Assembly: GCA_945833835.1 (NCBI GenBank)
Contig: CAMAFR010000014.1
Location: 1 to 54,793, forward strand
Origin: an uncultured Bacteroides sp.
Lineage (GTDB): Bacteria; Bacteroidota; Bacteroidia; Bacteroidales; Bacteroidaceae
Direction of reading: 5' to 3'
DNA: 54,793 bases
In this document: positions 14,464-22,306 of the stretch, in pieces
Layout of the letters: every line of letters begins with the position of its first letter
Position numbering within the stretch: the first letter of the stretch is position 1
Program-made: the position numbers and the translations under genes
Notes under the pieces: generated by a model
The model's database searches: none
Told to the model about the DNA's origin: nothing
Seen by the model: only the letters and a program-made list of their open reading frames with translations

Positions 14464-16224
14464 TCATTCCTTCACAGGTTCGCCGTAGATCAAGTCAAAC
14501 TCATCGAGGTAAAGCACGCTACTGGTACTGCCGGTGAAGTAGTCGCCGTACTTGCTGGCACTGCACACAATCAGGATATACGTTGGTCGGCGGGTCAGAT
14601 CGCGGTACTTGATGTCGATGGTAAACCGTTCGTAAGTGCTCATCGGCGTAGCAGGCGACGACTTTTCCTTGGCCAGTTCGCCGTATGCGATGATGGAAGC
14701 ATCGTTCAGATTGACAAACTGATTATCCCCCGTGCTCACTGCAAACGGAGCGGACCAATCGGCCAGCGCAATATAAATGGAGCAACTGTCACGGCTCTCC
14801 CCTTTCACTATAAAGTCCTTCTTGGTATGCGTGATAGTACCGGCGCTGTACTTGAAGTAACCGGTCAGCTGCGTAGGCCGCTCGGTGAACGGTTGGCCAA
14901 AGTCCAGTTTTGCGCCTAATGGGCGCAGTGTAGCACTCTTGAAACGTCCGGTGAACAGACTGGCCGCGGCGAACTGACCGGCAGCAGTGGCCGATCCCAA
15001 ACGGGCAGCCTTCCCACTGACGACATCCGATTCTTCCGGTCGGGTGGGATTCACTTCACTAAGGGTATTGGCACCACCGTTACCGCTGTCCCAGAACATG
15101 GCATCGGTGCTGGCGTTCGCATAATAATTCTTGTCGCTCTTCACCCAATCGTCGAAACTCAGATTAGGCACCTTGTTCTGCGTATCGGTCGTGAAGTACA
15201 TTTCGCCACTGACATAGGCATCGTCCCCCTTGTTGTAGGCCATGCGGCAGACATAGTCTGTTGCGGGGCTCAGGCTCCGGAGGGTGGCCCGATATGTATC
15301 TCCGCTCTTGGTGGCGGCAGTAGATGTCCATGCCGACTCCGACTGTTTGCGGTACTCGAAGGTCATGGCGGCATCGTCCAGCGTCTTGCCGGCCTCGACG
15401 GCGGCAATACGTCCGTCCACATAGGCCACCGTCGTCCAGGGATCCACACTGCCCATAGCCAGCGAGGTGCTGGCCTTGGTAGATACCGGGAAGCTGAAGG
15501 TATAGGTCTTCACGGCATCGTCCACTTCCACTTTCACCGCTCCGTTACCGGTATCGGCCACCTTGTAGTTGAGGATGTAATGGTCGCGCGCCTTCACGTC
15601 GATGATGTCATAATCGCTGGTAAAGGAGGCACCGCTCTTATTGATGACCATCACGGTGGCGGTCAGATTGCCTACCGGGAAATAGCCCGGCCGGGTATTG
15701 GCATACATGGTGTACGTCAGCGGGGTGATGCCCGTCAGTGCCGACTTGACCGTAGCGTTGGCGGCAGCAAAAGCATCCTTGAAGGACTGGTCGAAGTTGA
15801 CCGTCACCTTGACATTCGCCAGCGTGCAGGTCAGGTTGGCGGTCACGTCCGTCTTGTCCTTCACAGCAATCTGGGTGCTGCCGGTGTAATAAGGTGTGTC
15901 AAAGCCCGACTCACCACCGTCGAAGCCGTAAGATGCCGCCTGGATGGTATAGGTGCCTGCCGGCAAGGTAAAGGTCTTGCCAGCCCCCCAATCGGTGGTA
16001 TAGTTGTCTGTCTGTTCCACCACCGCTCCCTGCTCGCTGATGATTTTCACAGCCAGCCGTTTGGCATCGTAGTTCTCCACAATGGAGCGGGCATTGGTGA
16101 GTGAGTTGGTGTCTACGTTCACATGGAGGTAACCCACTGCCTCGCTCACGTCATCGCTCTGGCAGGACGTGGCCAGCACCACGAGCAACGACAGCCATAA
16201 GATATGTATCATCTTCCTGTTCAT
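14464..16224 (-). CDS. DUF4493 + Fn3-like + PCMD lipoprotein (operon gene 3)
   Basis: A 586-residue predicted lipoprotein with lipobox LATSC (Cys21) followed by QSDDVSE. Arg46-Ser47-Ile48 lies 25 residues after the Cys. The DUF4493 module shows LPAGTYTIQAASYG, DTPYYTG and LTCTLANVKVTVNFDQSF. An Fn3-like segment (SLSPATDYVCRMAYN) leads into a PCMD module: MFWDSGNGGA, SLFTGRF, DSCSIYIALADW, SASKYGDYFTGS and the C-terminal LYLDEFDLIYGE. This PCMD is close to that of gene 5 and is GC-rich, unlike those of genes 6 and 8. Its ATG overlaps the stop of gene 2 by one base (TAATG), so the two are translationally coupled. Confidence 0.83.
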   Translation of the reverse strand: MNRKMIHILWLSLLVVLATSCQSDDVSEAVGYLHVNVDTNSLTNARSIVENYDAKRLAVKIISEQGAVVEQTDNYTTDWGAGKTFTLPAGTYTIQAASYGFDGGESGFDTPYYTGSTQIAVKDKTDVTANLTCTLANVKVTVNFDQSFKDAFAAANATVKSALTGITPLTYTMYANTRPGYFPVGNLTATVMVINKSGASFTSDYDIIDVKARDHYILNYKVADTGNGAVKVEVDDAVKTYTFSFPVSTKASTSLAMGSVDPWTTVAYVDGRIAAVEAGKTLDDAAMTFEYRKQSESAWTSTAATKSGDTYRATLRSLSPATDYVCRMAYNKGDDAYVSGEMYFTTDTQNKVPNLSFDDWVKSDKNYYANASTDAMFWDSGNGGANTLSEVNPTRPEESDVVSGKAARLGSATAAGQFAAASLFTGRFKSATLRPLGAKLDFGQPFTERPTQLTGYFKYSAGTITHTKKDFIVKGESRDSCSIYIALADWSAPFAVSTGDNQFVNLNDASIIAYGELAKEKSSPATPMSTYERFTIDIKYRDLTRRPTYILIVCSASKYGDYFTGSTSSVLYLDEFDLIYGEPVKE

Positions 16225-17939
16225 TATTCTGATATAGTTACATTCAACGCTTTGTCAATCACATTGCCGGCATTGTCTTCTAACAGGATGGTAAAGACGT
16301 GCGACTTTCCACTGTCAGTAGGTCCATAAATATCCATCATATTATAGAACGTGCCTATAGGGAACACATAGCTGGTGGCATTGGCCTCCGGCAGAGAAAT
16401 AGCCAACCCCAATCTGGTAAACAAGTTCGCCAGAACCGTATCGCCCACCAGCTCACGGTCAACAAAACCGAATTCGTCCACCGTTGCAGCAAAACCTTCG
16501 TTGCCGGATGTAATGGTCACCTTCATGCTCTTGATTCCTTTGGGAGCTGTGATGTCAATATTCTGTGCGGTCGGATACGGTCCCTCGGTAGTGAAGGTGA
16601 TGCCCTGTTCGAACAAGTCGTTGTTGTTGGCATCCACATACACCATGCTGGGCTTATCCGCCTCATCGTCACCGCCCGATTCGCCGCCACTACCGGCCAC
16701 ACGAACCGTGAGGGTACGAGTTTCGGTATTGCCTTTGGCATCTGTCACCTTCAAGGTCATCCGGTGCGTACCGGTATAGTTGCGCAGCTGGGTGAGCAGC
16801 GATACAGAGAGCGAGAAGGTGTAGCTGTTGGCTCCTGCCGAGGGCAAGGGGAAGATGGTGCCCAAGGTGGAAGAAGACGAAGCCGCCAGGTCCTTACCGT
16901 CGCCGGTGGTCAACCCCAACATGGCGAAATAGTCCGTGGCATCGGCATGGGTGGATTCCGCCTTCAGGAAGACATTCTGCAGGCCCGCCGTAGCCACCAC
17001 GTTGAGGGCCACATTCGCCGGTACCGCTGTCTCGGTCACGTCCACGCCCGTCGTGAGGTAGTTGTTGCCTTCGGGCTCGCTGATGCTGAGTGTCTCTTCC
17101 TGCACGTAGGTGGGGATTTCCACCTGATCGGTATAGTTCTCGAAGGTGATGGCGGTGGTGATGCTGATGCCGGTCACCGTACCGGTATTGTTCTCAACCG
17201 CCCCCATGTTGATGACGATGGCATCACCGCCTTCATAAAAGTCGCTCACATCGTCATACTTCTCGGCAGCGTCGGCTTTCTTGAACTGGCGGCTCTCCGT
17301 GATGGTGTTGCCGGTCTTGGTAGTGGCGCGGATGTTCACGGTGATGATGGTCACCCCGTCCGAACCGAAATACCAGTACTTGGCCGCAGGGTCCTCGGCA
17401 GACGTGGAATAGGTGATGGCACTGCTGCTGCCGTCGTCTACCGAGATGTTCCACGTAGCGAAGTTGTTGCGGAAGTCCGTGCCATACTGCATCTGGATGC
17501 GGCTGTTCTGCATCTTGCAAGTGACGGTAGACTCGGTGGTGACCCCTTTGGTGATTTTCATCTCTGTGTTGCCACCGTAGTAGGGGTTGTCCATCTGCTT
17601 GCTGATTTCGCCGGGCGTGTGTGCCGTGACGGTATAGGAGCCCACCGGCAAGGTGATGCTGGCCGGCACCTCCGAGGCCTTGGCATATTCTCTCACCACC
17701 TCGGTCGTCCCCCCGGTGGCAGAAGTCACGGTTCCCTTGATGGTGACCGGATAGTCGGCAGTAGCCACATCGCCCACCGCACGGGCGTTGTTCTGCGAGG
17801 CAGGCAGCTTCAGTTCAAGACCCAGACGGAGCTCCCCGTTCTCGGACTTGTCAGAGTTCCACAACTCTTCTTTCATTTCACAGCCGCACAGCGCTGCCAT
17901 AGCCAGTGCGGACAGGGTCATTATCTTTAAGCGTTTCAT
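16224..17939 (-). CDS. DUF4493 lipoprotein with C-terminal Ig-like repeats (operon gene 2)
   Basis: A 571-residue predicted lipoprotein with lipobox LCGC (Cys20). Arg53-Ala54-Val55 follows 33 residues later in NNARAVGDVA. The DUF4493 module (about 40-250) has the fullest form of the family pattern: LPVGSYTVTAHTPGE, DNPYYGGNTE and VTCKMQNSRIQMQYG. The C-terminal half holds two related beta-rich blocks, each with a phrase about extra residues and levels (AGLQNVFLKAEST and KGIKSMKVTITSG) and a later YxFxxSL/YVFPIG strand, which looks like an internal duplication. A Gly/Ser/Asp linker near residue 425 separates them. No PCMD module is present. It may be a stalk-like or major subunit; this is inference. 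Confidence 0.8.
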   Translation of the reverse strand: MKRLKIMTLSALAMAALCGCEMKEELWNSDKSENGELRLGLELKLPASQNNARAVGDVATADYPVTIKGTVTSATGGTTEVVREYAKASEVPASITLPVGSYTVTAHTPGEISKQMDNPYYGGNTEMKITKGVTTESTVTCKMQNSRIQMQYGTDFRNNFATWNISVDDGSSSAITYSTSAEDPAAKYWYFGSDGVTIITVNIRATTKTGNTITESRQFKKADAAEKYDDVSDFYEGGDAIVINMGAVENNTGTVTGISITTAITFENYTDQVEIPTYVQEETLSISEPEGNNYLTTGVDVTETAVPANVALNVVATAGLQNVFLKAESTHADATDYFAMLGLTTGDGKDLAASSSSTLGTIFPLPSAGANSYTFSLSVSLLTQLRNYTGTHRMTLKVTDAKGNTETRTLTVRVAGSGGESGGDDEADKPSMVYVDANNNDLFEQGITFTTEGPYPTAQNIDITAPKGIKSMKVTITSGNEGFAATVDEFGFVDRELVGDTVLANLFTRLGLAISLPEANATSYVFPIGTFYNMMDIYGPTDSGKSHVFTILLEDNAGNVIDKALNVTISE

Positions 17940-17985
17940 GTTGTTCTATAATCTAAATATATATATAAGGTATAGAGAAAGCGTA

Positions 17986-18768
17986 TCAAATCCAGTCGGA
18001 CGGCACCTCAATGTCGATGGGCTTGTCGTCAGTAGACTCATCGATGGTGATGGTCAGGATGAGCTTGCCCTCGATGACGTTGGGCACCACATTGAGTGTC
18101 CAGGCCTGGTTGGGCTTCATGGCATACTCCTTCAGTATCTGGTAGGTCTTGCCAGTGCTCTTGAGCGTATAGTTCACGGTGGCCTTCACCACTTCTCCGG
18201 CGGCATTCAGCCGGAGGTACCAGGGGTCCGTGTCGTCTTTTCCCCACACGGCAGAGGCACCGGCCTCCTTGATGGCCGCAGTCTCGTAAGCCACATAGTA
18301 GTTCTCAAAATAGTCGGCCATCTTGGTGTCGAAGTTGACTGCCATCCTGCCACAAGTAGGGGCGCAGCTCACCGTCACATTCTGGGTATTGCCGTTGATG
18401 GAGAAGGCCGATGAGCCGGTCACATAAAAACCGGTGCGCGAGCAGATGCTCTCCGTGCCATAGAAGGCGACCAGGGTATAGTTGCCGTTACTCAGTTCGT
18501 AGGTATCGGCTTTCTCGCCGTACTTGAACTCTTTCACCTTGGTATCTCCCTGAAGAATCTGTACGGTATAGTTGTTGACGTTCTTATAAGGAGTCTCGTC
18601 CACGGCACGTGCACCGTTGGCAAAGGCATCCTCTGCCGCAACGGTGAGGGCTATGGTTCCAGAACCGACTTTCGCCACTTCCTCGACTTCATTGTTTCCT
18701 GATGAACAGGATGTGGCCAACCATCCCAGTGCCAGCATCCCATAAAGTAGTTTGATTGTTTTTTTCAT
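17986..18768 (-). CDS. DUF4493 lipoprotein, first gene of the operon (gene 1)
   Basis: A 260-residue predicted lipoprotein with lipobox LATSC (Cys21) and the tail SSGNNEVEE. Arg54-Ala55-Val56 lies 33 residues after the Cys (NGARAVDETP) and is followed by the strand VNNYTVQIL. GNYTLVAFYG and VTVSCAPTCGRMAVNF carry the DUF4493 signature. The single-module form, position first in the operon and a promoter directly upstream suggest the most highly expressed subunit, which would fit a structural subunit. No experimental function is known for the domain. The closest alternative reading is a generic surface lipoprotein. Confidence 0.82.
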   Translation of the reverse strand: MKKTIKLLYGMLALGWLATSCSSGNNEVEEVAKVGSGTIALTVAAEDAFANGARAVDETPYKNVNNYTVQILQGDTKVKEFKYGEKADTYELSNGNYTLVAFYGTESICSRTGFYVTGSSAFSINGNTQNVTVSCAPTCGRMAVNFDTKMADYFENYYVAYETAAIKEAGASAVWGKDDTDPWYLRLNAAGEVVKATVNYTLKSTGKTYQILKEYAMKPNQAWTLNVVPNVIEGKLILTITIDESTDDKPIDIEVPSDWI

Positions 18769-18801
18769 TGATTTATAAATCTAATCCGTTTTTTCACGTT
18801 G

Positions 18802-18832
18802 CAAAGTAACTGATAATCTATTACTTGGGCAA
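18802..18832 (-). promoter_or_regulatory. Putative promoter of the DUF4493 operon
   Basis: On the minus strand TTG (18832-18830) is followed after exactly 20 bases by TTACTTTG (18809-18802), one base off the TAnnTTTG consensus. The gene 1 start codon is 33 bases further on. The imperfect -7 element would fit a promoter that needs an activator such as the adjacent LytTR regulator. Confidence 0.65.
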
Positions 18833-18908
18833 GGTCTGTTTTATCTATTATTCGCCTTTTCTTTAGAAGTGGCGTTTTTCCTCAGAACAACGGGCTTCGC
18901 CAAGCCCC

Positions 18909-18949
18909 TAAAAAGCAGCCAGAACTTCTTTCGAACAAGAAATTCTGGC
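18909..18949 (-). terminator. Terminator after the LytTR regulator gene
   Basis: The stem arms 18918-18930 and 18937-18949 pair over 13 bp with one mismatch around a 6-base loop. On the minus strand they are followed three bases later by five U residues (18914-18910). A second small hairpin (GGGCTT, CGCC, AAGCCC at 18892-18907) follows. It separates the regulator transcript from the DUF4493 operon. The rest of 18769-19099 holds no gene. Confidence 0.7.
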
Positions 18950-19099
18950 CAAAGGTACTATATATAATAGTGACAGAGAGATATTGCAAAAATAGGAAAT
19001 AACTTCCGTCCCGCAAAGTGCATATTCATGTATTTCGGCGCATAACGTCACCAACAGGGGACAAACAGCAGAAAAAGGGCACTAAACTGACGAAAATAA

Positions 19100-19879
19100 T
19101 CACAGCTGGAAAAAGCAGTCCATCAGATCCTTCCGGTACTTGCGGGTCACCACCAGGTCGGTGTATCCGTCGAAGGGCGGGTAGAGCACGCAACGGTTGT
19201 TCTGGAGCATGACCAGGTACTTGATATTCAAAATGTACGACTGGTTGATCTGTACGAAATAGGGGGCGTATGCCTTGATGTTCCCGGCGTTCGTGCTTTT
19301 CTTCATCAGGATGGACGGGCGGTCTTTGAGGATGATTTCCCACAGCTTCCGCTCGGAGTTGTACTGGAAGAAGCCGATGTCCATCGGATGCAGCACGAAG
19401 ATGTCGTTGGTAGGCGTGGACACCATGAACGATGTGCCGCACTGCTCCCCGGCCTCATAACGCAGCGCAGGCGGCACTATGGGATGCGGCAGCAGCCGCT
19501 CCTCGCGCAGCTGGAGGAACCGCTGTATCACCTTGTCCAGCTCGTCGGGTTCGATGGGTTTGAGCAGATAGTCGAAAGCCGACTGGCGGATGGCATGGAG
19601 CATGTACTTGTCGTAGGCCGTGAAGAACACGACCTGCATCTCCCAGTCCACCGCCTCCTTGAGCAGTTCCAGGAACTCCGTCCCGTTGATGTCGGGCAGC
19701 TCGATGTCGAGAAACAACAAGTCGGGCTGGATTTTCTCTATGTACCGCTTTCCGGCCGCAGCGGTGCGCGACAGGTTCTCGACCGAGATGAACGGATACT
19801 TCTGCAATGCCATCAACAGATGGTCGGCGGCACTTGCGTCATCGTCAATAATGACCGCCTTATAGTTTTGTTCCATCAT
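19100..19879 (-). CDS. LytTR-family response regulator
   Basis: A 259-residue cytoplasmic response regulator of the LytR/AlgR class. The receiver domain (1-125) has the acidic pocket IIDDD, the phosphoacceptor Asp58 in LLFLDIELPD, Thr88 in FFTAYD and Lys107 in LLKPIEP. The C-terminal LytTR DNA-binding domain (about 160-259) ends with the usual VTRKYRKDLMDCF helix. The frame is open 33 codons upstream, but a promoter -10-like element lies inside that part, so the start at 19879 is preferred. It sits after a LytS-type kinase gene and before the DUF4493 operon, all on the same strand. Control of that operon is likely but not proven. Confidence 0.93.
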   Translation of the reverse strand: MMEQNYKAVIIDDDASAADHLLMALQKYPFISVENLSRTAAAGKRYIEKIQPDLLFLDIELPDINGTEFLELLKEAVDWEMQVVFFTAYDKYMLHAIRQSAFDYLLKPIEPDELDKVIQRFLQLREERLLPHPIVPPALRYEAGEQCGTSFMVSTPTNDIFVLHPMDIGFFQYNSERKLWEIILKDRPSILMKKSTNAGNIKAYAPYFVQINQSYILNIKYLVMLQNNRCVLYPPFDGYTDLVVTRKYRKDLMDCFFQL

Positions 19880-19914
19880 TCTATATATAAGCCACTTGAG
19901 GTCCTTTTTGTGTA

Positions 19915-19946
19915 CAAATATAACCTTCCGGCAGTAGATGTACAAA
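19915..19946 (-). promoter_or_regulatory. Promoter of the LytTR regulator gene
   Basis: On the minus strand TTTG (19946-19943) is followed after 20 bases by TATATTTG (19922-19915), a perfect TAnnTTTG. The regulator start codon is 36 bases downstream. So the regulator can be made independently of the kinase gene above it. Confidence 0.75.
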
Positions 19947-20054
19947 CGGCGTTTGTCCGAAAAGGCACTATCTGGCACGATAAGGAAGTTATCTGCACAA
20001 AGAATGTTGCTATCCGGTCATTTTTAGTGACCCTCCCCCTCCGGCAGGAAGCGG

Positions 20055-22067
20055 TCAGAACACAAAGCCTTCGGGGATGACCAGCGTCAGGTGGTAGCCC
20101 ATCTCGCCGGTAGGACACTCCTTGTCGGCCACCTCAATGCGGATGGGATGCCGGTTGACATCGTTCAGGAGCTGGATGGTCTGGAAGATGACCCGCATCC
20201 CTATCCCCATACTGTCTTGCCGGCTGTGACACTGACAGCCGCCGCCGTTGTCGTAAATGGAGATGCGCACATCCTGCCCCTTGTCAATCCCGACATCGAC
20301 CCACAGGTGTTTCTCTCCCTTCTTGACGGCCAGGGCATGTTTCAGGGCGTTCTCCACCGGTATCTGGATGCACGCGGACGGAACGAGCACGGCAGACGGA
20401 CAGACCCGGGAATCCACCTGCAGATGAAAGCAGACCGGGTGCTGCAACGAACGCTGCATGAGCTCCACATAGGTCGTGACAAAGTCCAGCTCCTGTGCCA
20501 AGGGGATGCCCGCCTCCTGCGCCAGCTCCAGGTTGGTGCGCATCAGCTTGATGAGGGCACGCATGTTCTTCGCCTCTTCGTCGGTGTAATGACGGAACTC
20601 ATGGTTCAGCACATTGAAGATGAAGTGGGGCGAGATGCAATGCCGGAGATTCTCGATGCGCAACGCCCGTATCTGCTGCCGGTGCTGGAGCTGGGTGATG
20701 GCCTGCTTGCGCTTGTTGTTGTTATAATAATAAAGGAAGACGACGGCCAGCAGCAGGCAGGCCAGCACCCAGAGGTAAATGGTGTCGTGCAAATCCTCCA
20801 GACTGTCATTGGCCTGCCGGATGGCGAGGCGCTGGGCCAGCAGCGTGGAGTCCTGCTGATAGCGGGCATCCATGTCTGCGATGCGCATCCGTACCCGTTC
20901 GTTACGGATGGAGTCATCCATCCGCCGGTTCATGGCCTGGTAGTGATAGGCCTCCTTGAACTGCCCGGTCTCGGCATAGTAATGCTGCAACACCCGGTTG
21001 CGGATAGACACCATGTTGGGCTCCACGCCTTCGGACGAAGAAGCCTCGCGCAGCAGGCGTGCCGCCAACGCATATTCTTTCTCCTTGACCGCCAGCTCTA
21101 TCAGCTGCGTGTCGATATAATAGAGGGCGGTGGCGTGCCCCATCTCCTCGAAGAACGGACGGCACCGGTTCAGGAACCAGGCCGCGGAGTCGGCCTTCCC
21201 CATGAGCAGATAGGTCTCGCCCAGATTGATTTCCGCCAGATGGCGGTCGAACGTCATGGAGGGGTATTGTGCGGCCAGTGCCAGCGAACGTTGGAAATAC
21301 CCCAGGGCGGTGGGATAGTCTTCGCGGTAATAATAGGAATTGCCCCGGTTGTTGAGGTAGACGAGCTGCTCGAAGACGCGCATACGGTCGTAGTGCGCGG
21401 CGGCCCGTCCGTAATAATAGTCGCACTGGGGATAGTCGCGCAGCTCCATATAGACCTGCCCCATGCCATAATAGGCCGGGAAACGTTCTTCTTCGGGCAC
21501 CGACAGCGAGTCGCAATACGCCAAGGCGGTGCGGTACCAGCGGGTGCCCTGCACATAGTCGCCCTGCCGCACATAGATGTCGGCCAGGTTGAGGGCAATC
21601 TCGGGCAACGCACGCCGGTGGCTGCCGTTGCGCCGGCAGTCGAACGCCCGATGAAACTCGGCGGTGCTTTCGGGAAGCCTGCCCTGCCGCACATGGATGT
21701 TGCCCCACACGTTGTAGTAGTCGGACAGGAGGTCGGCCGTGGACGGCTGCCCGGCAGCCCGGTCGCAATAAGCCTTGAGACGGTCGAGGTACACCCCGGC
21801 CGAATCGGCACGGAGGGCGTAGGAATATGCTTTCGCCACCAACGCCACGTAGTGGTAATAGACGGTACTGTCGGTCGTGCGAGTCATCCGGGCCAAAGCC
21901 TCGTCCACCACCCCTGCGGGGTGTGCGGACAAGGAATCGGCAACGTGGCGGACAAAGATCCGGTAGCCCATCATCTCGGCCTGCTCCTGCCCGTCCGTCT
22001 GCCGACAGGAAGCAAGCAAGCAGAGCCAGAGAGCTGTCGGGAAAAGCGTCCATCGTAAGTGTTTCAT
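20055..22067 (-). CDS. LytS/YehU-type sensor histidine kinase with TPR sensor region
   Basis: A 670-residue membrane sensor kinase. It starts with a signal sequence that ends in LLASC (Cys21), so the periplasmic part may be lipidated. Residues about 60-400 are TPR-like helical repeats with many Tyr residues. One transmembrane helix (about 429-447) and a short coiled coil follow. The kinase core has His481 in ISPHFIFNVLN, the N-box Asn573 in IPVENALKHA and the ATP-lid start Asp606 in IYDNGGG. This is the His_kinase/HATPase_c arrangement that pairs with LytTR regulators. The partner is the next gene downstream, 175 bases away with its own promoter. The signal sensed is unknown. Confidence 0.92.
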   Translation of the reverse strand: MKHLRWTLFPTALWLCLLASCRQTDGQEQAEMMGYRIFVRHVADSLSAHPAGVVDEALARMTRTTDSTVYYHYVALVAKAYSYALRADSAGVYLDRLKAYCDRAAGQPSTADLLSDYYNVWGNIHVRQGRLPESTAEFHRAFDCRRNGSHRRALPEIALNLADIYVRQGDYVQGTRWYRTALAYCDSLSVPEEERFPAYYGMGQVYMELRDYPQCDYYYGRAAAHYDRMRVFEQLVYLNNRGNSYYYREDYPTALGYFQRSLALAAQYPSMTFDRHLAEINLGETYLLMGKADSAAWFLNRCRPFFEEMGHATALYYIDTQLIELAVKEKEYALAARLLREASSSEGVEPNMVSIRNRVLQHYYAETGQFKEAYHYQAMNRRMDDSIRNERVRMRIADMDARYQQDSTLLAQRLAIRQANDSLEDLHDTIYLWVLACLLLAVVFLYYYNNNKRKQAITQLQHRQQIRALRIENLRHCISPHFIFNVLNHEFRHYTDEEAKNMRALIKLMRTNLELAQEAGIPLAQELDFVTTYVELMQRSLQHPVCFHLQVDSRVCPSAVLVPSACIQIPVENALKHALAVKKGEKHLWVDVGIDKGQDVRISIYDNGGGCQCHSRQDSMGIGMRVIFQTIQLLNDVNRHPIRIEVADKECPTGEMGYHLTLVIPEGFVF

Positions 22068-22093
22068 ATCATACTATCATTGTAGTGAGGGAA

Positions 22094-22126
22094 CAAAGAT
22101 ACAAAATATCACACACAAAGGCACAA
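22094..22126 (-). promoter_or_regulatory. Putative promoter of the sensor kinase gene
   Basis: On the minus strand TTG (22126-22124) is followed after 22 bases by TATCTTTG (22101-22094), a perfect TAnnTTTG. The kinase start is 26 bases downstream. The spacing is two bases longer than in the other promoters here. Confidence 0.6.
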
Positions 22127-22211
22127 ATACGCTCAGATTCTTTTTGACAATCAGTGGCGACAACGGCCTGTCTGGATATCCCCCTCCAACAGCTACTGTC
22201 AAAAAGCCAAT

Positions 22212-22272
22212 AAGGTTAATAACCTTGCAGCTGTAAGATTAATAACCTTACTGCCGCAAGGTTATTAACCTT
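22212..22272. repeat. Three 15-bp palindromes at exact 23-bp period
   Basis: AAGGTTAATAACCTT (22212-22226), AAGATTAATAACCTT (22235-22249) and AAGGTTATTAACCTT (22258-22272) are spaced 23 bases start to start, with 8-base linkers. The outer two, with flanking bases, also form a perfect 20-bp inverted repeat (22209-22228 with 22256-22275). On the minus strand this is followed by GGC and five U residues, so it may end gdhA transcripts. The exact period also fits a cluster of protein-binding sites upstream of the kinase gene. Confidence 0.8.
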
Positions 22273-22306
22273 ATTGCAGTTGCTTCACTGAGCTAAAGAG
22301 GAGGCA

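Noticed and set aside
16299..17930. A 543-codon plus-strand frame fully antisense to operon gene 2, and similar long antisense frames over gene 5 (12054-13481) and the sensor kinase (20091-22058).
   Set aside because: They mirror the coding strand of well-supported genes. Their long open state comes from GC-rich codon bias, and the products are rich in His, Arg and Gly with no recognisable domain.
22212..22272. The palindrome array as a CRISPR.
   Set aside because: Only three units with 8-base linkers are present. CRISPR spacers are about 30 bases and there are no cas genes.
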